Shown here one piece after another: positions 1-11,107 of a DNA stretch of 64,000 nucleotides. The notes below the pieces were generated by a model. That model saw only the letters and a program-made list of their open reading frames with translations, searched no databases and was not told the origin of the DNA. The stretch spans positions 1,758,501 through 1,822,500 of the forward strand of contig NW_026974141.1 in assembly GCF_037042905.1 (NCBI RefSeq). The letters run 5' to 3'. Numbering within the stretch: the stretch's first letter is position 1; each line of letters begins with the position of its first letter. Made by a program: the position numbers and the translations under genes. This stretch comes from Lytechinus pictus (taxonomy: Eukaryota > Echinodermata > Echinoidea > Temnopleuroida > Toxopneustidae).

Positions 1-277
1 TAAATATCTAATGCAATAAATCAGTTGTCAATCTAATTTTCCTAGTTCTTGGAGGAAAAAAATTGAATAAACCTAATTTCATAATACAAAAGAACAAGTG
101 GGGATGTGACATCATCAGCCCAGCTAATGAATATTTATAACGACTGTTTTCACAAAATATTGTTTAACTTTGGTATTTGTTATCCAATTTTGATGAAATT
201 TTCGGCATTTAGTTCAGTGAATTCTATACTCTATTTATCAAGCTATAAATACTTTCAGCCCGGACCATCCCTTTAAA
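1..277. repeat. AT-rich DNA ending in one terminus of a short inverted-repeat element
   Basis: The stretch is AT-rich with no gene. At 252-276 it ends in ctttcagcccggaccatccc followed by tttaa, which has the form of a MITE terminus (AAAGGGATGG on the other strand). A matching left end is not visible, so the element either starts before the window or has decayed. Assignment rests on similarity to the other TTTAAA-ended elements in this window. Confidence 0.35.
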
Positions 278-452
278 ACTCCTCGAAACAGACGGCTGCC
301 AGCTGAGGGCGCTATAATACCATTAAGGACGATAAAGATTAAATCCCACAAATGACATTGTATCCAGGCCAATATCTGTGTTCCGTTTACAGATCGTTCT
401 CTAATATATTTTAGGACGTAGTGACTAGTGACCATGTTGTGATGGGGGACCA

Positions 453-599
453 GGGGCCCGTTGCAGAAAGAGTTGCAATCAATCGCAACTCTAAAAATCA
501 TGCGCATCTTAATTTTCAACCAATCAACAGCGCGCATTTGGGACTTGCGATTGATTTTTTGACTTGCGTTTAAACGCAACTCTTTCTGCAACGGGCCCC
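453..599. mobile_element. Foldback MITE, GGGGCCCGTTGCAGAAAGAG family, copy 1
   Basis: Inverted ends GGGGCCCGTTGCAGAAAGAG (453-472) and CTCTTTCTGCAACGGGCCCC (580-599) are exact complements, and much of the interior also folds back. It has no coding capacity. A second copy in the opposite orientation lies at 33964-34113 inside the GAL3ST intron 1, which supports dispersal as a non-autonomous DNA element. A target duplication is not clear. Confidence 0.8.
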
Positions 600-848
600 A
601 GTCCATAGTGGAGCCATTGTCGCCGGAGAAGAGCAAAGGGGAATCCAACCCAAGTTAAAAGTTGTTTTTAGAGGGAAGTAAAAAATCAGATTATTATAAG
701 TGAAAGTTGGAATAATTTAGGGCAAACAATAAGAACGTTGTGATTTTCGTAAAGTTGTAAAAATTGGTCATCACTCTGCCTATGGAGATTTTAAATTATC
801 CTCTTTGGTGATATCATCATCATGGTCGTGATGTGAGACAATGGCAAT

Positions 849-997
849 GTTGCATAATACTTACCATTAGGGTATAACTTTGCCATCCAATCAATGGTAA
901 CTTTTAATGAGTCCTTGAATTTGATTGGCTGATGAGCCATGTTACCGTGGTAACCATTGGATGGCAAAGTTACTACCATGGTAACTTTTATGCAACG
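849..997. mobile_element. Foldback MITE, GTTGCATAA-ended
   Basis: The left arm (TAACTTTGCCATCCAAT, about 874-891) is complementary to the right arm (ATTGGATGGCAAAGTTA, about 957-973), and the outer ends GTTGCATAA and TTATGCAAC also pair. About 150 bp, non-coding. Only one copy was seen here. Confidence 0.7.
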
Positions 998-1199
998 GGT
1001 CCAAGAACTACTAAGTCTACTAAGAATCTACCCCAATACATAAAATGCCTTAAATGACCCTTTTCCATTTTTTAAATATTATTTTTCTTTTGTGAGGATA
1101 ATACACAATATGCTACTTTTGTTATACAGTGCGTCTCAAAACTGTAATAGCTATCTGTTTCGATATCCATAGGATGGAAGGGAGGAGAGAGGGAGGTAG

Positions 1200-1581
1200 G
1201 GGGTGGGGAATTAATGATATGTGGACATTTATCCCATCGCCCTTCTCTACCCACTTAATTTCTATCTCACCCCCTATTCTTCTGACTCTCATGAACAAAC
1301 TGCGGAGATCCACATGAAAAAGTTAAAATGCTGCAATGAAAAATTGAAATTCATGTTCACTCATGCAATATATTTCGACTCACTATAATTCATGAAATTT
1401 TCTCAAACAATAAACTGATCACGATTGATCATTAATTCATCACAAAGCCCTCAAATTCGCAACTTCTAAAGGACTCGCCTAAAAAAAATGAAAGAGATTG
1501 GAAGGCTAATTCCTGCTTCAAGCTTGCCTAATTTTCATACCTTTTAATTAAAGTGGGCAGTGTTCACTCAAGCATTAATAG
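1200..1581 (+). repeat. Dispersed repeat R, copy 1
   Basis: A unit containing ATGAACAAACTGCGGAGATC, TTCACTCATGCAAT and CTAATTCCTGC recurs at 7564-7930 (reverse), 9720-10012 and 17290-18060. The order of shared blocks is the same in all four. No terminal repeat or ORF was found, so its class is unknown. The preceding bases at about 1127-1144 (ACAGTGCGTCTCAAAAC) resemble a lone Tc1/mariner-type terminus. Confidence 0.65.
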
Positions 1582-2796
1582 AGTGAGACTAGAGGAGCCG
1601 CTTTTCCGACGGCGGCGGCGGCGGCGTCAACACTAACTCCTAACCGAAGGTTAAGATTTTTAAATGACAGCGTAAATTAGAAAGTATATGGACCTAGTTC
1701 ATGGAACTTGGACAGAAGGTTAATCAAGAATTACTAAATATTCTTCCCGAGTTTCAAGTCACATGACCAAGGTTAATAAAGTATTACTTAACCTCCTGCC
1801 TGAGTTTCAGGTCACATGACCAAGGTCAAAGGTCATTTAGGGTCAATGAACTTAGACCATGTTGGGGGAATCAACATCAAAATCTTAACCTAAGGTTAAG
1901 TTTTTGAAATGTCATCATAACTTAAAAAATATTTAAACCTAGATCATGAAACTTAGATAGAAGGTAGATCAAGTATCACCAAACATTCTGTACGAGTTTC
2001 AGGTCACGTGATTAAGGTCAAATGTCATTTAAGGTCAATGAACTTTGGCCAAGTTGGGGGTATTTGTTGAATTACCATCATAACTTTGAAAGTTTATTGG
2101 TCTAGTTCATAAAACGTGTACATAAGAGTAATCAAGTATCACTGAACATCCTGGGCGAGTTTCAGGTCACATGACCAAGGTCAAAGGTCAATAAATTTGG
2201 CCATATTGGGGGTATTTGTTTAATTACCATCATAACTCTGTAAGTGTATTGGCCTACTTCATAAAACTTGGACATAAGAGTAATCAAGTATCACTGAACA
2301 TGCTGAACATGCTGAACATCCTGTGCGAGTTTCAGGTTACACGACCAAGGTCAATGGACTTTGGCCATGTTGGAGGTATTTGTTGAATAGCCATCATAAA
2401 AGTGTATTGATCTAGTTCAGAAAACTTGGACATAAGAGTAATCAAGGATAATTGAACATATCATACGAGTTTCAGGTCACATGACCCAAGTCATAGGTCA
2501 ATAAGGTCATTGAACTTTGGCCATTTTGGAGGTAATTATTAGATTGCTGTCATAACTTTCAAAGTTTATAGATATGATTTATGAAATGTGGATATAGTGG
2601 TAATCAAGTATCACTGACCAGTCCTAGGTCGCATGACCAATGTAAAATGTCATTTATTTTCATTGAACGTAGTATTGTATAATTATATGAATGGTGTTTT
2701 TTGTGAATAATTATTTGATCATATTTTTTTAAGTCAGCACTGCTGCTATACTGAATGGTGCGATGCAGGTGAGACTGCCAGAGGCGCTCCACTTGT
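1582..2796 (+). mobile_element. Element B, older diverged copy (GGC-repeat head, AGGTCA-rich body)
   Basis: It shares head (AGTGAGAC, CCGCTTTTCCGACGGCGG), body (CTTAACCTAAGGTTAAGTTTTTG and AGTTTCAGGTCACATGACC repeats) and tail (GATGCAGGTGAGAC, GCTCCACTTGT) with the better preserved copy at 21305-22993. The first 20-odd bases of the head are missing where it abuts repeat R. Internal units of roughly 175 bp have decayed. Two perfect AGGTCAAAGGTCA motifs survive (1823-1835, 2178-2190). Confidence 0.75.
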
Positions 2797-2939
2797 TTCG
2801 TATTTTTTGGCCTTTTTTACACCGTATTAGCATTCCGCGCCTATTCGCGAAAGAAACCCTTTTTTCTTTTTTTTTCTCACATACGCTGTCCAATGGCATT
2901 GACCCCCCCCCCCCCGCGGTGAAAAGATTGTAATGTACA

Positions 2940-3111
2940 TGTGCGATTCTTGTCAGCGCATGAGGGCGCTTTTGCGTAATAAATAAGTCTCAAGGTAATT
3001 TTATGAATTATTGTCTCAATTTCCTTTTTTCTGTTTTATATTGTTGATTGAGTTGTTGTGATAGTCCTATCAGGGAGGATATTTTCTTAAGCTTCCCTCC
3101 CTGATATGACA
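2940..3111 (+). repeat. 5' LTR of the miniature retrotransposon
   Basis: Starts TGTGCGATTC and ends CCTGATATGACA. It holds an AATAAA-type polyadenylation word in GTAATAAATAAG. The 3' end carries a perfect 9-bp stem (TCAGGGAGG / CCTCCCTGA) around a 17-base loop. The 3' LTR copy has one mismatch in this stem. Confidence 0.85.
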
Positions 3112-3113
3112 TA

Positions 3114-3144
3114 TGGGGGCTTGTCTGGGAGTCGAACCCGGGAC
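3114..3144 (+). promoter_or_regulatory. Extended tRNA primer-binding site
   Basis: Begins TGGGGGCTTGTCTGGGAG, the form of a tRNA-Pro-type primer-binding site. Complementarity to a tRNA-like sequence seems to continue through the T-arm: the complement reads GGGTTCGACTCCC, a match to the B-box consensus, for about 31 bases in all, against the usual 8-18. Confidence 0.7.
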
Positions 3145-3851
3145 AAACCGGAAAGATGCAAACCATTCGTTAACTAGTATTCACATAATAGTATATAAAA
3201 AAATAACAATAATAATAATTTAAAAAGAAAAAGTGATTCTCTTTTTACTCCAACATCCAGATGGTCAAGCAATGTTTTGAAATGAATGTCTATAACACTT
3301 TATTAACAACTATCTTACTTTTAATGACAACATCGTTATATCAATTACATGGAACAATTAATTTGGTTTTAACAAGTCTATATATTCTAACTCTTACTCT
3401 CTTCATTTGTTTATTTTTCTCTCTTTTCAGGTTCTGCATTTGTAAACTTGAAGCTGGATCAAAGTTCTTGCATTTAAGGGCTTAATTTTATTTTTATGAT
3501 TAAATAGCTCATGTTGCTATGGAAAGGTTATATATATATATGTATATAAAAGACAAAAAGTCTTGCAGAGTTAAGACACCTTGTATTGGCATATGTTTTT
3601 TTTTCATGTGATATTGGAATTCCTAAGGTAAAAAAGCTTGTTATTGATTGAAGTTTTCTGCATCTCTTCTTGTAAAGGTTTTATGATGCTACGTCTTGAC
3701 TACACTCTTGAATGGATTTTTTTTTGTTTTCATATTCCTCGCTCTTTTGAGTGTTATAATATTATGTTATTTCAACATGCTCCTTTAAATGAAAGTTAAA
3801 TTGCTATAACTTTCTTCTTCTAACATGTCTAAGGGGGGAGGTATCATTATA

Positions 3852-4023
3852 TGTGCGATTCTTGTCAGCGCATGAGGGCGCTTTTGTGTAATAAAGAAGT
3901 CTCAAGGTAATTTTATGAATTATTGTCTCTATTTTTTTTTTTCAGTTTTATATTGTTGATGGAGTTGTTGTGATAGTCCTATCAGGAAGGATATTTTCTT
4001 AAGCTTCCCTCCCTGATATGACA
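3852..4023 (+). repeat. 3' LTR of the miniature retrotransposon
   Basis: Same 172-bp sequence as the 5' LTR with a handful of substitutions (for example GTGTAATAAAG for GCGTAATAAAT). It is preceded at ten bases by the polypurine tract. Confidence 0.85.
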
Positions 4024-5407
4024 AGATAAAAAGCTAATGTTCTTTAATAGGTTTTACAATATGAATACCGTCAGCAATAAAAGGATGAAGGTACCAGGGC
4101 TGTGGAATAGTAAAGGGATAGTTGCCCCTTAATTCACAAACTTAAAAAAAAGAATTATTATGATAAAATGAATATGCGGAAGGAAGACAACATGTCCTTA
4201 TACAGGGTGGCTTATAAAATTCAACATTGCAAGATTAAGGGTCTTCATTTACAAAAAATCTGCAGGTGTTGGGCTAAATGGTAGAGGAAGGAGATAAAAA
4301 GCTTCTTGAGTTTTTTTTTACCATAGTGGGAAGGGAGATGTGGGGTAAAGAAAGAAAGATGGACATGATAAAAAAAGAGAAGTCTGGGACTGTACAGGGA
4401 AGCTAAGCAAAAGCTGGATAAAAGACAATTTTACATCACAAAAATTTGTTAGTCATTGGCGTTCTAACATTGAAATGAAAAAAATATATATTTTTAGTTT
4501 TGTTTACAATTTGATTGAGAAATTGAATAATCAACTACCTGAACAAATTGATCAATTATTCTTCAAAACAAATCAATTCATTATCTGTATTCCTCGATCT
4601 GTCTTTTTTTTTAGAAAATGATTGTGGGGGGAAGGATACCCAAATAACCCCCCCCCCCCCCCGCTCCACTTTCTTACATAATTTTGTTTTCTCTATTAAA
4701 TGAGCTTCAATGTCAGTTATGAAACAAAAATGGGCAACGAATGAAAGAGAGTTTAAAATGTCAATTGAATTTTTCATTCTTTGATGTGATTCAAATATAG
4801 AAAATATATTTTGCTCCATTATGTTTTATCATTTCTATTTTGAGAACACTCTAAAATCCATTAGCAGCCTTGCAAAAAGATACAGTAATCAAATACCGAT
4901 TTTTTTTTTTTTTATGGATAAAGAAACCGGTTTGAATAGAAGGTTACAAACTTCCGGTTGTTTCCTATATCATTGAAAAAGCAAATAACTCCCATTCTGT
5001 GCACTTATGGCTCCCGTTTCGTCAACAAACAATGTGCAGGATGTTTTCCCTTTTAAGCCAGGGTTACACTAAAACAGAATTTTCCGGAAAAAATTTGGAC
5101 CGATTCTGCCCAAATATGGTCCGACTCGGATGAATTCGGAACCTACTCGTCTTTGATTCGGGGAGCCATGACCCTGGGAAGCACCCCCAAGATCATCATC
5201 ATCACCATCATCATCATCATCTGGGGGGGGGGGGGGGTCAGGGAGAGCACTTTAGTTATGATTTTTTTAATGATCGTATCATCATTGCGATAGACGCTAT
5301 AAACGCTACTGGAGTAGTATTCGAATTACATATATTACTATTTTGCAGGAAATCTATCGCAGAAATGTTTTGAAGCGTTTACCCCAGGGACTTGCTGTTT
5401 TTTCATA

Positions 5408-5448
<41 letters not shown>

Positions 5449-5477
5449 CATGCTACCATCGGGATTTACTTAACAGC
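4024..5477. other. No gene; low-complexity runs
   Basis: AT-rich DNA with a poly-C run near 4650, a poly-T run near 4900, an (ATC/CAT)n tract at about 5195-5220 followed by poly-G, and an (AT)n tract at about 5410-5446. No ORF here has recognisable protein character. Confidence 0.7.
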
Positions 5478-7563
5478 ATGGGCGGAAATCCCAGGGGGGG
5501 CAGGGGGGGACGCGTCCCCCCTACCATTTTGGAAAGGGGGGGGACATAATATCAAATGTCCCCCTACTATTTGTGGTCTTTTATTATGGAAAAAATACAT
5601 AATTCAAAATAGAAATTATTCACATGTATCCTCAAATTTCGAAATATATATAAACAGATTTTTGTTCATAACTTGGATAGGAAAAGAAAAGACATACCGG
5701 CCCGACTATTCTCGAACTCGCATCTAGCCCTATATGCCAGCCAAAGAGTGGTGACATTGATGACATCGATGGCCATTGTCAATTTCATAACTAATAAAAA
5801 TGACGAAAAAAGAAAATCGCCTCTGGATACTTATAAGTAAATTTAGTGCATAGATGGTAGACGTGAATGTTCCCTACTCCGTAAAAATACCTTTGTTAAA
5901 CCAATTCATTTTCCCTTTATTCCAAATTTACTTGGAATATAAGAATAGTTTCATTGTTCGCGTACTCAGTAAAAAGAATAGTTTTCATGAGTTATGATTA
6001 ATCCTTCGCAGTGAATTTTAACTATGTTTAATCCCCCAAAATTTGTTTTAAACACTCTATTAACGAGACTTTTATATTCCATTTTTACACAAAATTCCTG
6101 CCGTGGGAGGGGTCATCATACTAGATCAAGGGGGCGAAGCGGCGGCCCGCCCCCTTTTGGCGGCGCATAATAGGAAGGTGAGGAGAAAAATAAGAAAAAA
6201 AATAAGACGAGGAAGAAAATTAAATGATGGAAGGGGAGGGGAATAATTGGAAAAAAGGAAAACTTTCAGGTCATAGTATAAAAATAAAAAAATCGCCGGC
6301 GTTTTGCATTAATACACAGCCATCTCTTTATTTCAAAACGTGCTTATTTTTTTCACTTTTTAGACCGAAATATATAAAATCAAATCATTTATTAAGGAAG
6401 ATATCCATCTTTTTTCATAATTTGTACGTTTAAATATTAAAAAAAATTAGCTCGCGCTTTGCTCTCGCATCACTTATTGGGACAAACTGCTTGTTCTTTA
6501 TTTCAGAAGTGCTTGAAAGATCCAGTTTTCAGATCTGAATATAAAAAAATAATTTCGCGCTTCGCGCTCGAATCAGTAATATGGTTGAGTCAGATACTAT
6601 CCTGTTTGTTGCTATAAAGTGAAAAGGAGATGACCTTTTTGGTCGGAAAATAAAAAAAATCAGGATACGCTTCGCGCTCACATTGATTAAAAAGTTAAGT
6701 TAGATAGCTACCCTGTCCTTGATTTTAAAATATGCTAATAATATCAATTTTTAGGCCGGAAATGTCATGTCTTCAGCACACACTTTGCGCTTGAATTTAA
6801 TATTGTTTAGTAAAATTCCTATCCTGTTCATGGTTTGAAAAAGTTTAACGATTGTCCAGTTTTTAGGTTGCAAAAAAATACAAACTTTCAGCTCGCGCTT
6901 CGCGCCCGCATTAATTGTTTAGATTCCTATCCTGTTCATAATTTTTGTTTTAAGTACTAGGAATGTCCAGTAATTAGGTTGGAAAATCAAAAACTTTCAC
7001 CTCTTGTTTCGCGCTCGCATTAATTGTTCATATTCTTTTTAAGGTGCTATGAATGTCCAGTTCTTAGGTTGGAAAATAAAAAACTTTCAGCTCGCGCTCG
7101 CATCTATTATTTAGTTGAATTCCTATTCTGTTCATGATTTGAAAAAGTGTTACGAATATCCAGTTTTTAGGTAATTCCTATCCTGTTCATGATTTGAAAA
7201 AGTGTTACGAATGTCTAGTTTTTTTAGGTTGGAAAATCAAAAACTTTCAGCTCGCGCTTCGCGCTCGCATTAATGGTTTAGGTAGGTTCGAATCTAGTTC
7301 ATGATCACAGAAAATGTTCAGAATGTTCAATTTCCAGGTCACAATTGATGAAATATCAACATATTTGGGCTCGCGCTTCGCGCTCGCATTTTTTATTGAG
7401 GTCTTTCATCTTTAGTTAGGAATACCTCCCCTCTTCGAAATATGTATATAATTATATATATATATATGTATGTGTGTGTGTTTGAGTTAGTAATTCTGTA
7501 GAACATAAAAACGGAAAACTCAATTGTGTCCCCCCTACCTTCAACGAGAGATTTCCGCCCATG
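5478..7563. mobile_element. Inverted-repeat element filled with GCGC-core tandem units
   Basis: Exact 14-bp inverted ends CATGGGCGGAAATC (5478-5491) and GATTTCCGCCCATG (7550-7563), each followed inward by runs of G or C, bound a 2.1-kb non-coding element. From about 6440 to 7400 it holds about nine units of roughly 90-160 bp, each with a variant of AGCTCGCGCTTCGCGCTCGCAT set in AT-rich DNA containing TTAGGTTGGAAAAT. The same core, reversed, recurs at 10358, 50441-51345 and 54670-55400. No transposase is visible, so the class is unknown. Confidence 0.7.
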
Positions 7564-7930
7564 GTGTGTTCATGGGAGTCAGGAGAATAGGGGTGAGATA
7601 GACTTAAGTGGATGAAGTAGGTTAATGGGAACAGTCAACAGAACATTTAGCCACCCCTACCCTCTTCTTCCCTACTAAGAGAATAGGCTTTGCTAGGATG
7701 GGCAGGAATTAGCCTTCCATTTTTTTTTTTAGAGATGAGTTCTTTGGAACTTACAAAGTTAAGGGTGTTATGCTAAATTAGTGATGAATTGAGATGTTTT
7801 ACTTTCTTAAGCAAATTTCATAATGTAATGCATGAGTGAACAGGAATTGTAATTTTAGTGTAGCATTTTTAGTTTATCATGTGGATCTTCGTGCTCAGTG
7901 TGCTTGTGAGAGTCAGAGTAATGTGATGGT
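7564..7930 (-). repeat. Dispersed repeat R, copy 2 (reverse orientation)
   Basis: Reverse complement of the R unit: GGGCAGGAATTAGCCTTCC, ATGCATGAGTGAACAGGAAT and CATGTGGATCTTCG match blocks at 1200-1581 and 9720-10012 in inverted order. Non-coding. Confidence 0.6.
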
Positions 7931-8057
7931 ACCTGTTGCATGCGAGGGGGCGAGATAGGGTAAGACTTGGTTAAAAGGGCATTCTTCTTCTTTGTGTTCT
8001 TTTACAAAATACAAGTCATGTACCCCCTCCCCTCCACCCCCTCTTTCTCCGGTTACA

Positions 8058-8479
8058 CTTCGTAATTCCGAAGGTTCGTTATTCCGAAACACGTAAATTG
8101 CCTATATCTCGATGTTCGTTAATCCGAAAACGTAAAAGGGTTCGTTAATCCGAACATTTGTGGCGTTATTCCGAAGGTTCCTTATTCCGAAGGTTCGATA
8201 ATGCGAAAACAAAATAAGGTTCGATGTTCCGAAGGTTCGTTAATCCGAAAACGAAATAAGGTTCGTTGTTCCGAAGGTTCGTTAATCCGAAAACGAAATA
8301 AGGTTCGTTCCGAAGGTTCGTTAGTCCGAAAACAAAATAAGGTTCGTTAAACATTTCGTTTTCGGACTAACGAACCTTCGGAATTACGAACCTCATTTCG
8401 TTTTCGGACTAACGAACCTTCGGAAATACGAACCTTCGGAATAACGAACCTTCGGAATAACGAAGCTTCGGAATTACGA
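8058..8479. mobile_element. Foldback array of TTCGTTAATCCGAA-type repeats
   Basis: The left half (8058-8345) repeats GGTTCGTTAATCCGAAAACG and the right half (8355-8479) repeats its complement CGTTTTCGGACTAACGAACC, so the whole folds into one imperfect hairpin. Outer ends are CTTCGTAATTCCGAA and TTCGGAATTACGAA. The units are about 26 and 42 bp. The repeated peptides read from it are artefacts of the array. Confidence 0.75.
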
Positions 8480-8773
8480 ATGTATGCGCTTTCTCCTGGA
8501 TGGTTTTCAAACCTCAACTGCCAAGTGACCAATGGTTGATGGGTCAGGGTTTTTTTTTCTTTGGATGATTACTAAAAATTGACTGATAATTATGATTTAT
8601 GAAATAATTCATTTAAACAGCTGAATGTTTGATTGATAATAATTATTGAAACTTTTTCGAACAAGCTGGCAATCTGTCACATTAACAAACATAATTATTA
8701 CCAGTGTTTATTTCTTATATGTATCAGATCTCTTATTTTTCTTGCCAAATTTGCTTTGGCTGTGACAACTTGA

Positions 8774-9300
8774 TTGAATTTGAATTTGAATTTATTAACA
8801 AACTTCATTCATATGGCATGAATATTTTGTTTTAACATATATACAATGATAACATAAACAAAAACATTCATAACTGTACATGTATGTCGTATAAATAAGT
8901 AATACATCAATACATAGATATCCAATTATTATAAAGATATACATCTATATATACAAAGAAAAATGACGAATTGAAATTTAACATAAAGAAGGTGTAGCAT
9001 AATGCAATATACATAAGTTATCTAATTATCGAATACAAATCAGGAAGTAAATAATTGTATAACGTTAGAGATATATCTTTGGTAATGGTGGCTTTGGTGG
9101 ATTTTAGATATTTTGAATGAAATTTACAAAGAGAAATGTACTTGATGTTAAAACTCACCCCTCTTATTTATAATCGCTTTGAAGAACTTATGTTTTCATG
9201 ATCAAGTTTCATTATGAATATAAATTTGTCTTCATCGCTAAGGTTCTTAAACTGTTTATACATTTCAGCTATTTTGTCAAAAAACACCACCCTTTCAGTT
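8774..9300 (-). mobile_element. 5'-truncated LINE: end of ORF2, 3' UTR and AAATTC-repeat tail
   Basis: On the minus strand 9296-9168 reads as a protein tail containing FFDKIAEMYKQF and LSDEDKFIFIMK before a stop. This is the style of the extreme C-terminus of non-LTR retrotransposon reverse transcriptase proteins. An AT-rich 3' UTR follows, and the copy ends in a short-repeat tail, AAATTCAAATTCAAATTCAA on the minus strand (8774-8793). The upstream reverse transcriptase is absent, as expected from 5' truncation on insertion. The clade (CR1/L2/Rex-like) is inferred only. Confidence 0.6.
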
Positions 9301-9719
9301 GTGTGTACATTACACTGTATAATAAGTCAGTTTGACTACATGTCTATGTATTATGAATTATGTATATACCATGTTTATTTATTGTTTGTCTGAAAAATTG
9401 TAAATGTTTATACAGTGTAACTATGCTTTTTGAAAATAAAGAACCCTGTGGAAGGGGAAAAATTATTGAAAAAGCTGAATGTATGATTGATCACATTGAT
9501 TGAGTTTATTTACAGATAAATTAATTGTTGATTGAATGATTGATAGGTAAACGTTAATGTACGTCCTCATTTTCAGAATTTATCATTTAAGTCTGCACTG
9601 GATTCATGCATACATGTATTATTAGCAATCAGTCTCGATCTCAACAGGAGGGGGACCTGTAGAAGGGAGGCAAAATGTTCTTGACCCTTATCCTATCCAC
9701 CAACTTCACCCACTCCTCA
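9301..9719. other. No gene; AT-rich
   Basis: AT-rich sequence with an AATAAA near 9438. No ORF or repeat ends recognised. Confidence 0.5.
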
Positions 9720-10012
9720 TTCCTATTCGGCCTGACTCCCATGAACACACTGCTGAGATCCACATGAAAAAGTTAAACTGCTGCACTAAAAATTGCAATT
9801 CATGTTCACTCATGCATTAAATTTCAGTTGAATAATTCATGAAATTTTCTCAAACAACCTAAATGGATCAATATCATTATTTTATCACAACACCCTCAAC
9901 TTTGCAAGTTCCAAAGGATTTGCCTCTCAAAAACTGAAAGATATTGGAAGTCTAATTCCTGCCCAGCCTATTTTAATACCCTTTGTTTAAGTGGGTATAG
10001 TGATCAAAGCAT
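9720..10012 (+). repeat. Dispersed repeat R, copy 3
   Basis: Closest match to copy 1: CACTGCTGAGATCCACATG, TTCACTCATGCATTAAATTT and CTAATTCCTGCCCAG in the same order. It is an uninterrupted reference for copy 4 at 17290-18060, which carries an insertion. Confidence 0.7.
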
Positions 10013-10129
10013 GAATATAGTTCTCCCACTAGTGGGCGTCATTTGAAAGTTGACTTTATTGGCTTCCCATATATATAGGTCTTTTCTCTCAAAGTGACAT
10101 ATTTTATATTTGGCAGCCATTTCAAAAGT

Positions 10130-10460
10130 GTATATTTTTTTGTTGAGACGCACTGTAGTAGAGCAAGCGAGAAGCGCGAGCTGATAAATTGTGTTCGACC
10201 CTGGACTGCATGCCTTAATATTATTTTTAGCACGTTTTTAATACAGAGCACATACTGAAGAGTGGGCTGAATATTTCTTCAGATTTATAACTAAAAACAA
10301 GACATTCAAGACAATGTAACCATGAAGAGGGTGGACATAGAACTAAGCAATTGTTGCGAGCGCGAAGTGCGGGCTGATTTTTTTTAAATTTTTACAACCT
10401 GAAAATTCTAAACACTGTATTTTGCAATCATGAACACGATGCATGACATCATCAGACCAG
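10130..10460. repeat. Lone mariner-type terminus and two GCGC-core units
   Basis: GAGACGCACTGTA at about 10144-10156 matches, reversed, the ACAGTGCGTCTC sequence at 1127 and resembles the ends of the element at 57652-58582. It is followed by two GCGAGCGCGAAGTGCGGGCT-type cores (about 10162 and 10357). Relics only. Confidence 0.45.
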
Positions 10461-11107
10461 TGCCAACATGACGGTTTTTATATTATATGTTAAACTATTT
10501 TCACAAATTAGGATTAATTTTGAAATTTGATAGGCTTATAGATACGGCCTGTTATTATGCAGACATGAATATGAATGTGAATTTTTAGTTTTATAATTTC
10601 AGACCGATCGAGGTATAAATTATAATTATTATCCCTTTCAAATTGTGTTCCCAAATTTTGTTTTCATTTATCTTATTTATTAATTTTTCCATTTTATCTA
10701 TTTATTTATTTATTCATTGACTTATTTTTATTATTATTATTTTTTTTTTTTTTTGGGGGGGGGGGGTGATTGAATGAATTACATAATATAAGATTATAAG
10801 TTAAATCTAGACAATTAATGTATGATATTATATCGGTATTATTTGGATGCGGCAGAATTCGAATAGGGCATCCAATTCTAATCAAATAAACGGCGTGTCG
10901 ATTAGTCTGCTGTGCAAACCCTTCACTCGAGTAAAGGGTCTGAATTGCGGCCTATACTCATGCATTGTGTACTGAATTGAAACAGCAAATTTTGTATGAT
11001 TATGCTAGTCTTTGCGTGGAGACAAACTTGTTGATCAAAGTTTCAATCAGGGTCTGTGTCTGCATGCAGACTACGTGTTGATCGAGAACGATGAAGAAGT
11101 GCTGATA
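10461..11107. other. No gene; AT-rich
   Basis: Contains a run of T and G at about 10740-10766 and short ORFs without recognisable protein character. Its first 150 bases resemble the start of the window (GACATCATCAG..., TTAAACTATTTTCACAAA). Confidence 0.5.

Larger units (their letters stand above)
2940..4023 (+). mobile_element. Miniature LTR retrotransposon (TRIM-like), non-autonomous
   Basis: Two 172-bp direct repeats (2940-3111 and 3852-4023), both TG...CA and roughly 95% identical by eye, flank a 740-bp interior. Two bases inside the left repeat is a primer-binding site complementary to a tRNA 3' end (3114 on). A purine tract AAGGGGGGAGG lies at 3831-3841, just before the right repeat. 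The interior has no gag, protease or polymerase; its only ORF (3261-3485, 74 codons) matches nothing I recognise. Movement would need proteins from another element. No 5-bp target duplication is visible, so the flanks may have changed. Confidence 0.85.

Noticed and set aside
8166..8532. Repeated peptides (NEPYFVFGLTNLR and similar)
   Set aside because: Translation of the foldback tandem array at 8058-8479; the frame follows the repeat length.
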